Below the pieces are notes generated by a model. That model was given only the letters and a program-made list of their open reading frames with translations. It ran no database searches and had not been told where the DNA came from. 34,545 bases of DNA, from positions 1 to 34,545 of the IMG/VR virus record IMGVR_UViG_3300035698_003349. One strand, given 5' to 3'. Positions 21,445 to 28,777 of the stretch are shown here, in pieces. The DNA comes from a virus. A program made the position numbers and the translations under genes. Numbering within the stretch: the first letter of the stretch is position 1; each line of letters starts with the position of its first letter.

Positions 21445-21868
21445 AAACACTGCCGTGCTTTGGTATAAGAAGAAAAATATAGAGATATTTGACTGCTGGG
21501 TAGATACCAACCAAATGATTTTGAAATTCCGCTCAAGGAACATCCCATTTTTAAAGGAGGCAAAATCTTTATTGATCCAACTTGAGGCTCGTGATAAGGA
21601 GATAACCTCATACAAACAACCGAAAGGGACGGTGATTGAGAGGCTTTTATTGACACAGAAATATTTTAATCCATTATTGAATAGTAATTTAGTCCTAAAA
21701 CTTCCATTCTCGATGAAGAAAAAACATCGGAAAATGTGCATAATTACCGACAGGGATGAAATTGATTTTAAAGGAAACTTAACACAAATTACGCTAATGG
21801 CGCATATGTTGTGTAATGAGTTTAGTGTAATAATGACAGGCAAATGCCGAATAAGGACACTGCTATGA
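21428..21868 (+). CDS. AT-rich hypothetical protein, probable recent acquisition
   Basis: 146 residues; ATG at 21428 overlaps the preceding gene by 17 bases with only a weak ribosome site, so translation may be coupled. Codon use is markedly AT-rich compared with both neighbours. The sequence looks like a compact beta-rich domain (LWYKKKNIEIFDCWVDTN, MILKFRSRNIPFLKEAK) with basic patches (MKKKHRKMCIITDRDEIDF). No family recognised. A moron-type host-interaction or anti-defence gene would fit its composition and place but is not shown. Confidence 0.5.
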   Translation: MIITLKNTAVLWYKKKNIEIFDCWVDTNQMILKFRSRNIPFLKEAKSLLIQLEARDKEITSYKQPKGTVIERLLLTQKYFNPLLNSNLVLKLPFSMKKKHRKMCIITDRDEIDFKGNLTQITLMAHMLCNEFSVIMTGKCRIRTLL

Positions 21869-22143
21869 ACCACATCCGCAAAATATACCCGGCAGCCGAG
21901 GTGCGACCGTTGGGAAACCGAACAAGGAAAACGCGGGGGAAAGTATACCACGCCTTATTCGGTATTATTCGGGAAGGCCGGGACGCAGAATCGGTGGAGT
22001 ATGAACGCCACTATCCTGCGGAACAATGGACAGAAGCCGAGGCCGATGAACACTCCGGAATATCGGTAAAGGCCGAGGAAGAACCGGAAAGCAACGTCCG
22101 AATCTTGGCAGCGGTACGGCTCCTGCAGAGGCGGATACACTAA
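21865..22143 (+). CDS. Hypothetical protein
   Basis: 92 residues from ATG 21865, which overlaps the previous TGA and has AAGGA 8 bases upstream; the earlier in-frame ATG at 21844 lacks spacing. N-terminal basic region (RPLGNRTRKTRGKVYH), then acidic (EAEADEHSGISVKAEEEPE), and a C-terminal helix. Codon use returns to the GC-richer norm. No family recognised. Confidence 0.5.
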   Translation: MNHIRKIYPAAEVRPLGNRTRKTRGKVYHALFGIIREGRDAESVEYERHYPAEQWTEAEADEHSGISVKAEEEPESNVRILAAVRLLQRRIH

Positions 22144-22158
22144 AAAGGGGATGAGCAT

Positions 22159-22680
22159 ATGAATATTTTATCGGTTGATTGCGGGACTAAAACTGGCTGG
22201 GCTTTTATGATGGACGGGCAAATAGAGAGCGGTACCGTCGACTTTGCGAAGCGCCGGGGAGAATCAAACGGATCGATGTTCCTCCGATTTAACGGCTGGC
22301 TGCACAGAGAATTCCATAATAACCTCGGAGACTTGAAGGGCAAAATCGACCTCATTGTCTACGAACGAGCGCACCACCGGGGGGGCGCCGCAACCGAGAT
22401 CGGCGTCGGAATGGCGACCAGAGTGATGGAATTCGCAGCATACATCGGAGCGGAATACATGGGCGTACACTCGGCTACCATTAAAAAATACGTTACCGGA
22501 TCGGGACGGGCAAATAAAGACGACATGATTGCATGGTTTGAGAAAACCCAGAACCGGTCCCCAGTGGATGATAACGAAGCCGATGCAATGGCACTCCTGT
22601 ATTTTGCTTTAAATGAGATGGGGGAGCCGAAACCAGCCGGACACACACCCAAAGCAGAGATAATCGCTTATAGGGCATAA
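22159..22680 (+). CDS. RuvC-like Holliday junction resolvase
   Basis: 173 residues; ATG at 22159 after AAAAAGGGGATGAGCAT. RNase H-fold motifs in order: first strand ILSVDCGTKTGWA with D7, second LIVYERAHHRG with E69, and C-terminal PVDDNEADAMALLYFA with D138/E140/D142. This is the RuvC/phage resolvase layout, including the NEADA helix. It should cut four-way junctions, resolving recombination intermediates and branched DNA before packaging, complementing the annealing and ATPase genes at the left end. Its place in the late region fits the packaging role. Confidence 0.82.
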   Translation: MNILSVDCGTKTGWAFMMDGQIESGTVDFAKRRGESNGSMFLRFNGWLHREFHNNLGDLKGKIDLIVYERAHHRGGAATEIGVGMATRVMEFAAYIGAEYMGVHSATIKKYVTGSGRANKDDMIAWFEKTQNRSPVDDNEADAMALLYFALNEMGEPKPAGHTPKAEIIAYRA

Positions 22681-22728
22681 AACGCCCCTTTCCTGTGACT
22701 TTTATAAGAATATCACGCCGGGAAAACG

Positions 22729-22899
22729 ATGAAATACAAAAAAACGCTTGACATTTCGGAATTAATCGAAGAACTTAGAGCCATAGCGAACCCGAACCGG
22801 GTGATAAACGCCGGAGCCAAAAAATACTACGGGCGCGTTTCGTTCTGTTTTGAGGACGGCCGGATGACCCACATCGAAAAGGTTGAAACCATGAAATAG
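22729..22899 (+). CDS. Small DUF2292-like protein
   Basis: 56 residues; ATG at 22729 after CCGGGAAAACG, a modest ribosome site. N-terminal helix (DISELIEELRAIA), then GRVSFCFEDGRMTHIEKVE, matching the G-x-V ... DGR-x-x-x-IE pattern of short DUF2292/YqaO-like phage and Bacillus proteins. Function unknown. Last gene before the terminator. Confidence 0.5.
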   Translation: MKYKKTLDISELIEELRAIANPNRVINAGAKKYYGRVSFCFEDGRMTHIEKVETMK

Positions 22900-22979
22900 C
22901 GAACAGACTCCAGAAGGCTTATAGAAGAAGCGCGGGAGACACCACTAACCCGCCTAAAAATACAGTATCGGAACAACCG

Positions 22980-23011
22980 GGCTGAGATTAATTTCTCAGC
23001 CTATTTTTTTT
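22980..23011 (+). terminator. Strong intrinsic terminator
   Basis: GGCTGAGA (22980-22987) pairs perfectly with TCTCAGCC (22994-23001), 6-base loop TTAATT, followed by TA and eight T (23004-23011). It sits in the 129-base gap between the accessory island and the scaffold/capsid genes; that gap holds no gene and no clear promoter. Confidence 0.88.
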
Positions 23012-23028
23012 GTTAAGGGGGTAGATTG

Positions 23029-23205
23029 ATGAACCAGACAGAACAAGACAAAAAATGGGAGATCGACGATGCCGCGCGAACGATTGAGAGATATACCGAA
23101 ATCAGCGTAGATCAAAAACTCATGAATGCGGCTAAAAAAGTTCTACAGGAAAGACGAAACAGAATCGATATGGCAATAACTAAACTCAAAATGAAAGGAC
23201 AATAA
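23029..23205 (+). CDS. Small helical hypothetical protein
   Basis: 58 residues; ATG at 23029 after AAGGGGGTAG. Helical and charged (WEIDDAARTIERYTEI, MNAAKKVLQERRNRI). First gene after the terminator and 2 bases before the scaffold, so likely co-translated with it; possibly an assembly accessory. No family. Confidence 0.5.
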   Translation: MNQTEQDKKWEIDDAARTIERYTEISVDQKLMNAAKKVLQERRNRIDMAITKLKMKGQ

Positions 23206-23207
23206 CG

Positions 23208-23960
23208 ATGTTTGACAAAGAAATTCGTGAAGCACTGCGGAAAGCGGGTCTGAACGAATCCCTGGCCGGCCAAATAAAGGTCGAAAAAGAGGACGAAATA
23301 GCTGCAGCGGTAAAGACGCTCGCTACGGACTTGGACCAGGCAAAAAAACTAACCGGGGACGAATTCCTCGAGGCGCTCGACAAGGCCGGACTCAGGGAAG
23401 CCTACGATAAACAACTCGCAAGCGATACTGACCGCCGGACTAATCAGTATGTTGAGACGCAGAAGAAAGCGACCCAAAAGATAGCCGACGATGCCGCGGC
23501 TGACGCAAAAGCAAAAGCAAAGAAAAAAGAGGATCAGAATGACATGACGGACAGCGAAAAACGGTACAAGGCACTCGAGGATAAATTCGATACGCTGCTG
23601 GAGAAATTCGATGGCGTATCTACAAAATTATCAACCGGGGATCTGAACGCCGTTATCCTCAAGGAACTCAAGGCCGCAGGAATGGGCGAAGAGTTCGTAC
23701 AATACGTCAAGGTCGATGATCCGGAAAAGGTGGGAGAAGCCGTCAAGGAACTCAAGAACGCATTCGACGGCAACCACCAGCAATTCATCGACGATAAAAT
23801 CGAAAAAGGCGAACTTACATCTGTGCAGACAGGGAAGGCCGGGGCTACCGTTGAACAGGAGCAGATCAAGGATTATGCCAGTTCACTCGGAGTTGACGGC
23901 GCAGTAAAGAACCCGGACTTCCAGGGCAAACTCGCCGAACAAACAGCGGGAACCACATAG
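23208..23960 (+). CDS. Capsid scaffolding protein
   Basis: 250 residues, highly charged and helical, directly before decoration and capsid genes: the standard place and composition of a scaffold. An internal repeat is visible: IREALRKAGLNESLAGQIKV (6-25) and AVILKELKAAGMGEEFVQYV (148-167), each followed by a D/E-x-E-x-x-AVK-L segment, with a weaker third copy FLEALDKAGLREAYDKQL (53-70). A Lys/Ala/Glu coiled coil (83-140) links them. It would guide shell assembly and leave or be degraded before packaging. No protease gene is seen, so exit rather than cleavage is likelier. Confidence 0.72.
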   Translation: MFDKEIREALRKAGLNESLAGQIKVEKEDEIAAAVKTLATDLDQAKKLTGDEFLEALDKAGLREAYDKQLASDTDRRTNQYVETQKKATQKIADDAAADAKAKAKKKEDQNDMTDSEKRYKALEDKFDTLLEKFDGVSTKLSTGDLNAVILKELKAAGMGEEFVQYVKVDDPEKVGEAVKELKNAFDGNHQQFIDDKIEKGELTSVQTGKAGATVEQEQIKDYASSLGVDGAVKNPDFQGKLAEQTAGTT

Positions 23961-23998
23961 CGAAAGGCTATACCCGCAGAGCAAAGGAGTAATAAATC

Positions 23999-24661
23999 AT
24001 GAATTTACAAGTAAGAAAAGATACGGAAGTACAGTTTAATCCTGTATTTCTCGCAATCTTGGAGGACATTCAGGGAGGGGTAACGATTGGCACTACGCGA
24101 CTCCCCACGACCACGAAATTCCTCCACCCCGGGACGTTCCTGGCTGAAAGCGCATCTTCGCTCGGTATTTATAACGTCGTTAAAACCGCGAAACTGAAAT
24201 GCGCTATCGATACGGCTGCGGTTGTTACGATCTACGTATACAGTTCGAGCCTGCCGAATGCCATCGGTCACCACCTCAAGGTCGGCGACTGGATTATGCG
24301 TGATGGCGGAGCATCGGCGGCAACAATCGCATCAATAACTATCGGAACCAAAACCAGCGGCGCAGGAACCGACACAATCATAATGACCGCAGGCGGCGGC
24401 GGATTTAATTATGCCTCCGTAGCAACGGCCTCAAAAATTCTCGGGGCAGAAAACGATGTGACGACACTCGCCGCTCCGCTGTTCGAAGCCAACTGCATTC
24501 TTCAAGATTCTGTCAGAGTCCGCCTCGAATCGGGCGAAACTCTCCAGAACATAACCGCTTCGGCTATCACACGAGGAACGGTCGACGAGTCTATTCTCCC
24601 TGCTGCCGCACCGACCGAAGGCGTAAAAACACCCTTAACCGCAAGAATATTATTTGCATAA
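23999..24661 (+). CDS. Probable head decoration / capsid-stabilising protein
   Basis: 220 residues; ATG at 23999 after AAAGGAGTAATAAATC. Beta-rich, Gly/Ala/Thr-rich sequence with no cysteine pattern, starting MNLQVRKDTEVQFNPVFLAI and containing HHLKVGDWIMRDGG and SVRVRLESGETLQNITA. Location between scaffold and major capsid is the usual site for decoration proteins binding the capsid surface at three-fold positions. Longer than the ~120-residue lambda gpD type, so the family is not certain; a capsid-associated fibre is an alternative. Confidence 0.6.
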   Translation: MNLQVRKDTEVQFNPVFLAILEDIQGGVTIGTTRLPTTTKFLHPGTFLAESASSLGIYNVVKTAKLKCAIDTAAVVTIYVYSSSLPNAIGHHLKVGDWIMRDGGASAATIASITIGTKTSGAGTDTIIMTAGGGGFNYASVATASKILGAENDVTTLAAPLFEANCILQDSVRVRLESGETLQNITASAITRGTVDESILPAAAPTEGVKTPLTARILFA

Positions 24662-24670
24662 GGAGGTGAG
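24660..24670 (+). promoter_or_regulatory. Perfect Shine-Dalgarno of the major capsid gene
   Basis: AAGGAGGTGAG at 24660-24670, complementary to the 3' end of bacterial 16S rRNA over at least 9 bases, with 5 bases to the ATG at 24676. It is the strongest ribosome site in the window, as expected for the most abundant virion protein. Confidence 0.85.
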
Positions 24671-24675
24671 CATTC

Positions 24676-25788
24676 ATGGAACATTCCATTCTGGCAGAAG
24701 CCACGAGCGAAAATCTCGGAGTTTTCCTAAACAACCGAGTATACGACAAACTTTATTATCTCGATTTCTTCCCGGTGAAAACCGTTCGAACGCTCACCTA
24801 TGAAACGCTCATAGGAAGCAAAGGGAACCGAGTAGCCGCCGATGTTGTGGCATATAACTCGAGCGCCCCGGAGAAAAGACGGAAGGTAATCTCACGGCTC
24901 ACAGGTGATATCCCGCCTATCCGCATGAAAAAAATCATGCGCGAAACGGATCTGAACCTCTATAACCAGTTAAAGTCAAGCGGTACAACCGATATAAACG
25001 AGCTATTAGCTCTCGTATTCGGTGACGTTGATGCCTGCATAGACGGCGTAAATGCGCGTCTCGAATGGCTGGCAATACAGGCGATGGCCGGTGGTACCAT
25101 AACCTTGTCCACAACGAACAGCGCGGGGATCGTAACCGAAGACGTTATCGATTTCCAGTTGCCGTCAGCGAACAAGGAAGTGGAAGCCGCGGCGAACAAC
25201 TACTGGACTACCGGAGCATACGCGACGAATACGCCAATAACGGATATCGACACTATCCAGGCGGAAGCCCGAGCAGCCGGATCGGATCTTAAATGGATAA
25301 TTATGAACCGGACTAAATGGGTTGCATTCCGTACCAGCACCCAGGTTCAGAATTATACAATCTCCGAATCCTTCGTTGGGGCAACAAGAATTACAATGGT
25401 TCCGAGGCTGGAGCAGGTAAACGAGATGCTCAGAGGTCACGGATACCCACAGATCGTTGTTGTCGATACCAGCGTAGACATCGAGACTAAAGCACATGGC
25501 GTGACTTCATACGATCCGTGGCTCGATTCTTCAAGCGCGGACAGATACGTATTGTTCTCGCCGACGCTGCAACTCGGCAACACTCTCGTTGGCCCGATTG
25601 CAATGGAAACCAACACACCGAAACAGGCGACTATTGCGAAGAAAGGCCATATCCTGGTGAGTAAATGGGGGAAAGCCGATCCGGTTGCCGAATATACGTC
25701 GGGCGAGACGAACGCATTCCCGTCATGGCCGACAATCGACCAGTGCTGGATATTAGATACAGAATCACATACCACGTACGGTGCCTAA
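24676..25788 (+). CDS. Major capsid protein (HK97 fold, capsid E-like)
   Basis: 370 residues. The N-terminal arm LYYLDFFPVKTVRTLTYETL (28-47), PIRMKKIMRETDLNLYNQL (about 81-99), and VDACIDGVNARLEWLAIQAM (118-137) match the lambda E-like/Phage_cap_E family: F-P-x-K arm followed by the spine helix. The later KWIIMNRTKWVAF (A-domain entry) and C-terminal ESHTTYGA are consistent. It forms the icosahedral shell with scaffold and decoration proteins encoded upstream. There is no sign of an N-terminal delta-domain, in line with the separate scaffold. Confidence 0.85.
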   Translation: MEHSILAEATSENLGVFLNNRVYDKLYYLDFFPVKTVRTLTYETLIGSKGNRVAADVVAYNSSAPEKRRKVISRLTGDIPPIRMKKIMRETDLNLYNQLKSSGTTDINELLALVFGDVDACIDGVNARLEWLAIQAMAGGTITLSTTNSAGIVTEDVIDFQLPSANKEVEAAANNYWTTGAYATNTPITDIDTIQAEARAAGSDLKWIIMNRTKWVAFRTSTQVQNYTISESFVGATRITMVPRLEQVNEMLRGHGYPQIVVVDTSVDIETKAHGVTSYDPWLDSSSADRYVLFSPTLQLGNTLVGPIAMETNTPKQATIAKKGHILVSKWGKADPVAEYTSGETNAFPSWPTIDQCWILDTESHTTYGA

Positions 25789-26099
25789 TGACCAATCTCC
25801 AAGCACTACAATCGATGATCGAGTATGATAATGATAACCTGCTGGCCAAGGCTCTGACAGACAGGGCCTTGGACGGCACGGCTACTTACGCCTTGACATA
25901 TCAGAAATCGGTGGAACTGGCCGCAGCAGACATTTATCTGATACTCGCGAATCATCCGAAATTCCGTGAGGGATCGAAATACATCGAATACAGCACGGGC
26001 GCGTTGATGGCGTTACGCCGGGAACTCCTGCTAAAGCACGGAGCCGAAGGTGGAACGATAGACGTCCCAATGGACTCGAGGTACAATAAATCATGGTGA
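25788..26099 (+). CDS. Head-tail connector (adaptor) protein
   Basis: 103 residues; the ATG shares its A with the capsid stop (TAATG). Helical, with SMIEYDNDNLLAKALTDRAL and SVELAAADIYLILANHPKFR, the pattern of the small alpha-helical connectors (SPP1 gp15/HK97 gp6-like) that bind under the portal. Family level is inferred from position and helical layout rather than a decisive motif. Confidence 0.65.
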   Translation: MTNLQALQSMIEYDNDNLLAKALTDRALDGTATYALTYQKSVELAAADIYLILANHPKFREGSKYIEYSTGALMALRRELLLKHGAEGGTIDVPMDSRYNKSW

Positions 26100-26410
26100 G
26101 CAAATATCCGAATACCGCAACCATTTCATGGCTTAGCCCCGGAACTTCAAACACCCTGACGGGCGTCTGGACTCCGGGAACCCTCAACACATTGGTGTTG
26201 ACGGAATGCGATATACAGCCGAGAAGCGGTACCATCGGCAACGGAGAAGGCGGGAAAGTTTTGCAATACGACTGGATAGTATTCGCCGAGAGATTCACCG
26301 GCGATACCGGCGTCCCGAAGAAAGCGAAACTAACCTTCGCCTCGGCAGACCATATACTCGTGCAGATAACGAACTACATAAAGCATGTGGAGATGAAATG
26401 CCAGGATTAA
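26093..26410 (+). CDS. Head closure / stopper protein
   Basis: 105 residues; starts 7 bases before the previous stop, ribosome site GAGGT. Beta-rich small barrel: NTATISWLSPGTSNT, TECDIQPRSGT and KAKLTFASADHILVQI, typical of head-closure (SPP1 gp16-like) proteins that plug the portal after packaging. Position after the connector supports this. Confidence 0.65.
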   Translation: MVSKYPNTATISWLSPGTSNTLTGVWTPGTLNTLVLTECDIQPRSGTIGNGEGGKVLQYDWIVFAERFTGDTGVPKKAKLTFASADHILVQITNYIKHVEMKCQD

Positions 26411-26817
26411 AACCCGAATTCACTATGGAAGATATCGAACGGAAAATCGATGGGTTTAAGAAAGAAAAGCTGACAAAGATTTTTGAGGTACTTTCGTTCG
26501 TTGGGATACAGGCGGTTAATTATGCGAAAAACAACCACACGTATAACGACCAGACGGGGAACCTCACAAGCTCAATCGGCTACGCGATTATAAATAACGG
26601 TGAGATAAAACGCTCGATGGTCACGCATGATAAAGGGGCGCAGTTAATCGATGAACTCGCCGCACAATACCCAAAGGGTATGATACTCGTCGTTGTCGCG
26701 GGCATGGAATATGCCGCGGCCGTCGAATCAAAGGGATACGACGTTATAAGCGGAGCATCGTTCGTCGCCCAGGATTTAATGACTTACATGAAGAAACAAC
26801 TCGGGGCAATCTTATGA
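26398..26817 (+). CDS. Tail completion / neck protein (HK97 gp10-like)
   Basis: 139 residues; ATG at 26398 inside the end of the previous gene, GTGGAGATGAA upstream. Contains NHTYNDQTGNLTSSIGY (46-62) and GMEYAAAVESKGYDVISGA, hallmarks of gp10-like neck proteins (T-G-x-L-x-x-S-I-x-Y and the conserved YA ... V-E). Joins head and tail. Confidence 0.72.
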   Translation: MPGLKPEFTMEDIERKIDGFKKEKLTKIFEVLSFVGIQAVNYAKNNHTYNDQTGNLTSSIGYAIINNGEIKRSMVTHDKGAQLIDELAAQYPKGMILVVVAGMEYAAAVESKGYDVISGASFVAQDLMTYMKKQLGAIL

Positions 26818-27224
26818 TGAGAACGACTTTCGACCTGCTGGACAAATTATACGCGATTGTGAACGTCGCTGCAGTACGAGCGACCCTCGATGGCGCAGTT
26901 TACCGGAACGCAAGACCGGTGGACTTGGTAACGCGGGACATCGTTGTACTGGCACTTCCCATCGCGGGCGGGACAGACATCGATCTGCAGGACGGGATAA
27001 TCGTTATAAATTGTTTTGCCAAAGACCTCGAAGCCGGACGACCGGACGACGTGAACCTCCGGGCGATGACCACCGCCGTATTAACGGTGCTCGAAGCATA
27101 CGGATCGACTACTTCATACCTGCACCTGGAAATAAACAGTCAGGCATCAATGGAGGACATCGACCAGGCGGGAATAAGTTATTCATCAATCCGAGTTAAT
27201 TGCACAACACAATATAAAGCATGA
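26814..27224 (+). CDS. Tail terminator-like protein
   Basis: 136 residues; two consecutive ATGs (26814, 26817) overlap the previous stop. Alpha/beta sequence with DLLDKLYAIVNVAAVRATL, GTDIDLQDGIIVINCFAKD and LEAYGSTTSYLHLEINSQ, the typical alpha/beta layout of tail terminator (lambda gpU-like) proteins that cap the tube. Assignment rests mainly on position between neck and tube. Confidence 0.6.
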   Translation: MMRTTFDLLDKLYAIVNVAAVRATLDGAVYRNARPVDLVTRDIVVLALPIAGGTDIDLQDGIIVINCFAKDLEAGRPDDVNLRAMTTAVLTVLEAYGSTTSYLHLEINSQASMEDIDQAGISYSSIRVNCTTQYKA

Positions 27225-27240
27225 AAAGAGGTGAAATTAT

Positions 27241-27768
27241 ATGAGCGATAAACGAAGTAACATAAGACTTGTAGGCTTGGAATATCTGCAGTTCGGAGAC
27301 GTGGAATCCAGCGGGTCATTTCCTGGGGCAACATCACTGAACACGATAGGCAACGTTGTTCCGGATAGTGCGCACTTTGTTATTGAGATGCCCGGGGTGA
27401 CAGACCTTTTTATTGAGGAAGCAGATACGCCGGATATTCAAATATTTGGGAATTCCAAGAAGTATGTGGAATTTGCAGTACGAGACATGGGAACCAAAAC
27501 TTTGATCCATGCATTCGGCGGAGCAGCAGCAGCGGCGGCTTATTCGTTCCCGGTTACGAGCCTCGTGTACCAAGAGCAAGCCGTATTTGCACAGTCAAAA
27601 ACAATTAACGGGAAAAAGTTAAAAATTGAAATCCCGCGGGCTTCGATTGCGGCAAGCGGCGATTTGAAATTCGCAAGAACCGACTCGGGAACGTTGGCAT
27701 TCGTCTGCAATATTCTGTTGCCAAATAGCTCTACCGCAATATCGCCATGCGTGATAACGCAGGTATAG
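27241..27768 (+). CDS. Major tail tube protein
   Basis: 175 residues; ATG at 27241 after AAAAGAGGTGAAATTAT. Beta-rich, with VDSAHFVIEM-like segments, DLFIEEADTPDIQIFG (55-70), KYVEFAVRDMGTKTLIHAFGG (74-94) and KKLKIEIPRASI, matching the long beta-sandwich of tail tube proteins. It is followed by a structured terminator and then the tail chaperone, as expected. No sheath gene sits before it, which indicates a non-contractile tail. Confidence 0.75.
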   Translation: MSDKRSNIRLVGLEYLQFGDVESSGSFPGATSLNTIGNVVPDSAHFVIEMPGVTDLFIEEADTPDIQIFGNSKKYVEFAVRDMGTKTLIHAFGGAAAAAAYSFPVTSLVYQEQAVFAQSKTINGKKLKIEIPRASIAASGDLKFARTDSGTLAFVCNILLPNSSTAISPCVITQV

Positions 27769-27783
27769 GCTGATCGCGAGAAC

Positions 27784-27854
27784 AAAAAGCTCCCCGCCGC
27801 GTCTCGTTAATAAAAGGGTAACCTGAGAACGATGACAAACGCGGGGACTTTTTT
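27784..27854 (+). terminator. Long-range intrinsic terminator/attenuator after the tube gene
   Basis: AAAAAGCTCCCCGC (27784-27797) pairs with GCGGGGACTTTTT (27841-27853) with one missing G (bulge), ending in six T (27849-27854). The 43-base loop contains its own TCGTT/AACGA and CTC/GAG pairings, so the stem is interrupted by a folded insert. A partial read-through terminator here would step down expression from tube protein to chaperone. Confidence 0.65.
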
Positions 27855-27870
27855 AAAGAAAGGAAATACG

Positions 27871-28005
27871 ATGAATTGGATAGAGAAGAAAAAGGCGAAG
27901 AAAACACCCGAAAAGGTTGAACCCACACCGAAAGAGAAAACACCCGAGGCCCCGGAGAAAGCACCGGCGGCGCCTTATCGGTATGTCCACAAAACGAAAC
28001 ATTAA
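27871..28005 (+). CDS. Short Lys/Pro/Glu-rich protein
   Basis: 44 residues; ATG at 27871 with the AAGGAAATACG cassette seen also at 7784. Composition almost entirely Lys, Glu, Pro, Ala (KKTPEKVEPTPKEK), then PYRYVHKTKH. Disordered. It lies between tube and chaperone genes; could be a structural tail or a cloned linker fragment. No family. Confidence 0.4.
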   Translation: MNWIEKKKAKKTPEKVEPTPKEKTPEAPEKAPAAPYRYVHKTKH

Positions 28006-28028
28006 TAGAAACGAACAAGGGGATGAGC

Positions 28029-28607
28029 ATGGAACCAGTTAAAGAAGTAACAATAGACACACCACCGCCCGAGGCGGCGCCCGAAGCCTCAAGAGAAACG
28101 GCAAGCGAGCTTCTCCGGACGATACTGCAGGACGGCGTGGATTTCGACATCACCGTAACGAACCCCGGAATATTACACTGGCTGAAAATCCTACCAACGG
28201 CCCGGACATTCAAAGTCTATCCGATCAACCTCGGAACACTTTTCAATATCACAAAAATAATCAACTCGATGGATGAAATCGACCAGGCGGATGACGACGA
28301 TTTGTTCGATGTGGGGATCAGAAACATCAGCGCAAATAAAGACCAGATGCTCGAAATATTATCGCTGGGGATATTGAACCGGAAAATGACGCCCTGGGCC
28401 AAGGCGAGAAAATGGTGGTTGATCCGCTTCATGGATTACAACACAACACCCGCGGAACTATTGCAGCTTATAAATCTGATGATCGCCCAGATGGACGTAA
28501 CGGATTTTTTGGCATCTTCCGTCTCGATACGAAAGCTGAACCTGCTCGAGGCGAAGGAAAAGAAAGAAGCCCGTACACAAACTACTGGGAATACATCGGC
28601 GGGATAA
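28029..28607 (+). CDS. Tail assembly chaperone, short product (gpG-like)
   Basis: 192 residues from ATG 28029, chosen because the recurrent AAGGGGATGAGC cassette precedes it; an in-frame ATG at 28023 is part of that cassette. Pro/Ala/Glu-rich N-terminus (1-45), then a helical domain: LHWLKILPTARTFKVYPI, GTLFNITKIINSMDEI and ARKWWLIRFMDYNTTPAELL. Position between tail tube and tape measure, and the overlapping continuation in the -1 frame, identify it as a lambda gpG-type chaperone that coats the tape measure until tube proteins assemble. Confidence 0.8.
   Translation: MEPVKEVTIDTPPPEAAPEASRETASELLRTILQDGVDFDITVTNPGILHWLKILPTARTFKVYPINLGTLFNITKIINSMDEIDQADDDDLFDVGIRNISANKDQMLEILSLGILNRKMTPWAKARKWWLIRFMDYNTTPAELLQLINLMIAQMDVTDFLASSVSIRKLNLLEAKEKKEARTQTTGNTSAG
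28505..28511 (+). other. -1 ribosomal frameshift site T-TTT-TTG
   Basis: In the chaperone frame the codons are GAT TTT TTG, so T TTT TTG (28505-28511) is a canonical X-XXY-YYZ heptamer. A -1 shift joins the open frame that ends at 28777. No other canonical heptamer lies in the overlap; the A-rich stretch near 28555 does not fit the pattern. Confidence 0.75.
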
Positions 28608-28777
28608 TAAAATATTTTCGGTTCAGCATAGACGAAATACTCTGGGTTTATTCCTGGCAGAATCTCATGATGCTTCTGCTTTCAATACCGAAAGTCAAGA
28701 GCGACACCGAGGAAACAGGGGAAATGGCAAACGCAAACGAAATAACGGATATAAGCCAGATTGGGGATTTATTGTAA
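28511..28777 (+). CDS. Frameshift extension of the tail chaperone (gpT-like part)
   Basis: After -1 shifting at 28505-28511, 88 further codons are read in the other frame to a stop at 28775-28777, giving a ~249-residue fusion with the first 161 chaperone residues. The extension contains YTNYWEYIGGIIKYFRFSID and EILWVYSWQNLMMLLLSIP, which strongly resemble the conserved C-terminal part of G-T fusions (the S-W-Q-N-L segment). No plausible independent start precedes it. The fusion links chaperone to tape measure and tube protein in lambda-type assembly. Confidence 0.75.
   Translation, partial: GIFRLDTKAEPARGEGKERSPYTNYWEYIGGIIKYFRFSIDEILWVYSWQNLMMLLLSIPKVKSDTEETGEMANANEITDISQIGDLL

Noticed and set aside
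22676-22700. GGGC...GCCC pairing after the resolvase as a terminator
   Set aside because: The arms are short and mismatched and the T content after them is weak; the next gene follows directly.
28412-28510. Independent start for the second chaperone frame
   Set aside because: No ribosome site, and the early residues of that frame are out-of-frame translation of the first product; the slippery heptamer gives a better explanation.
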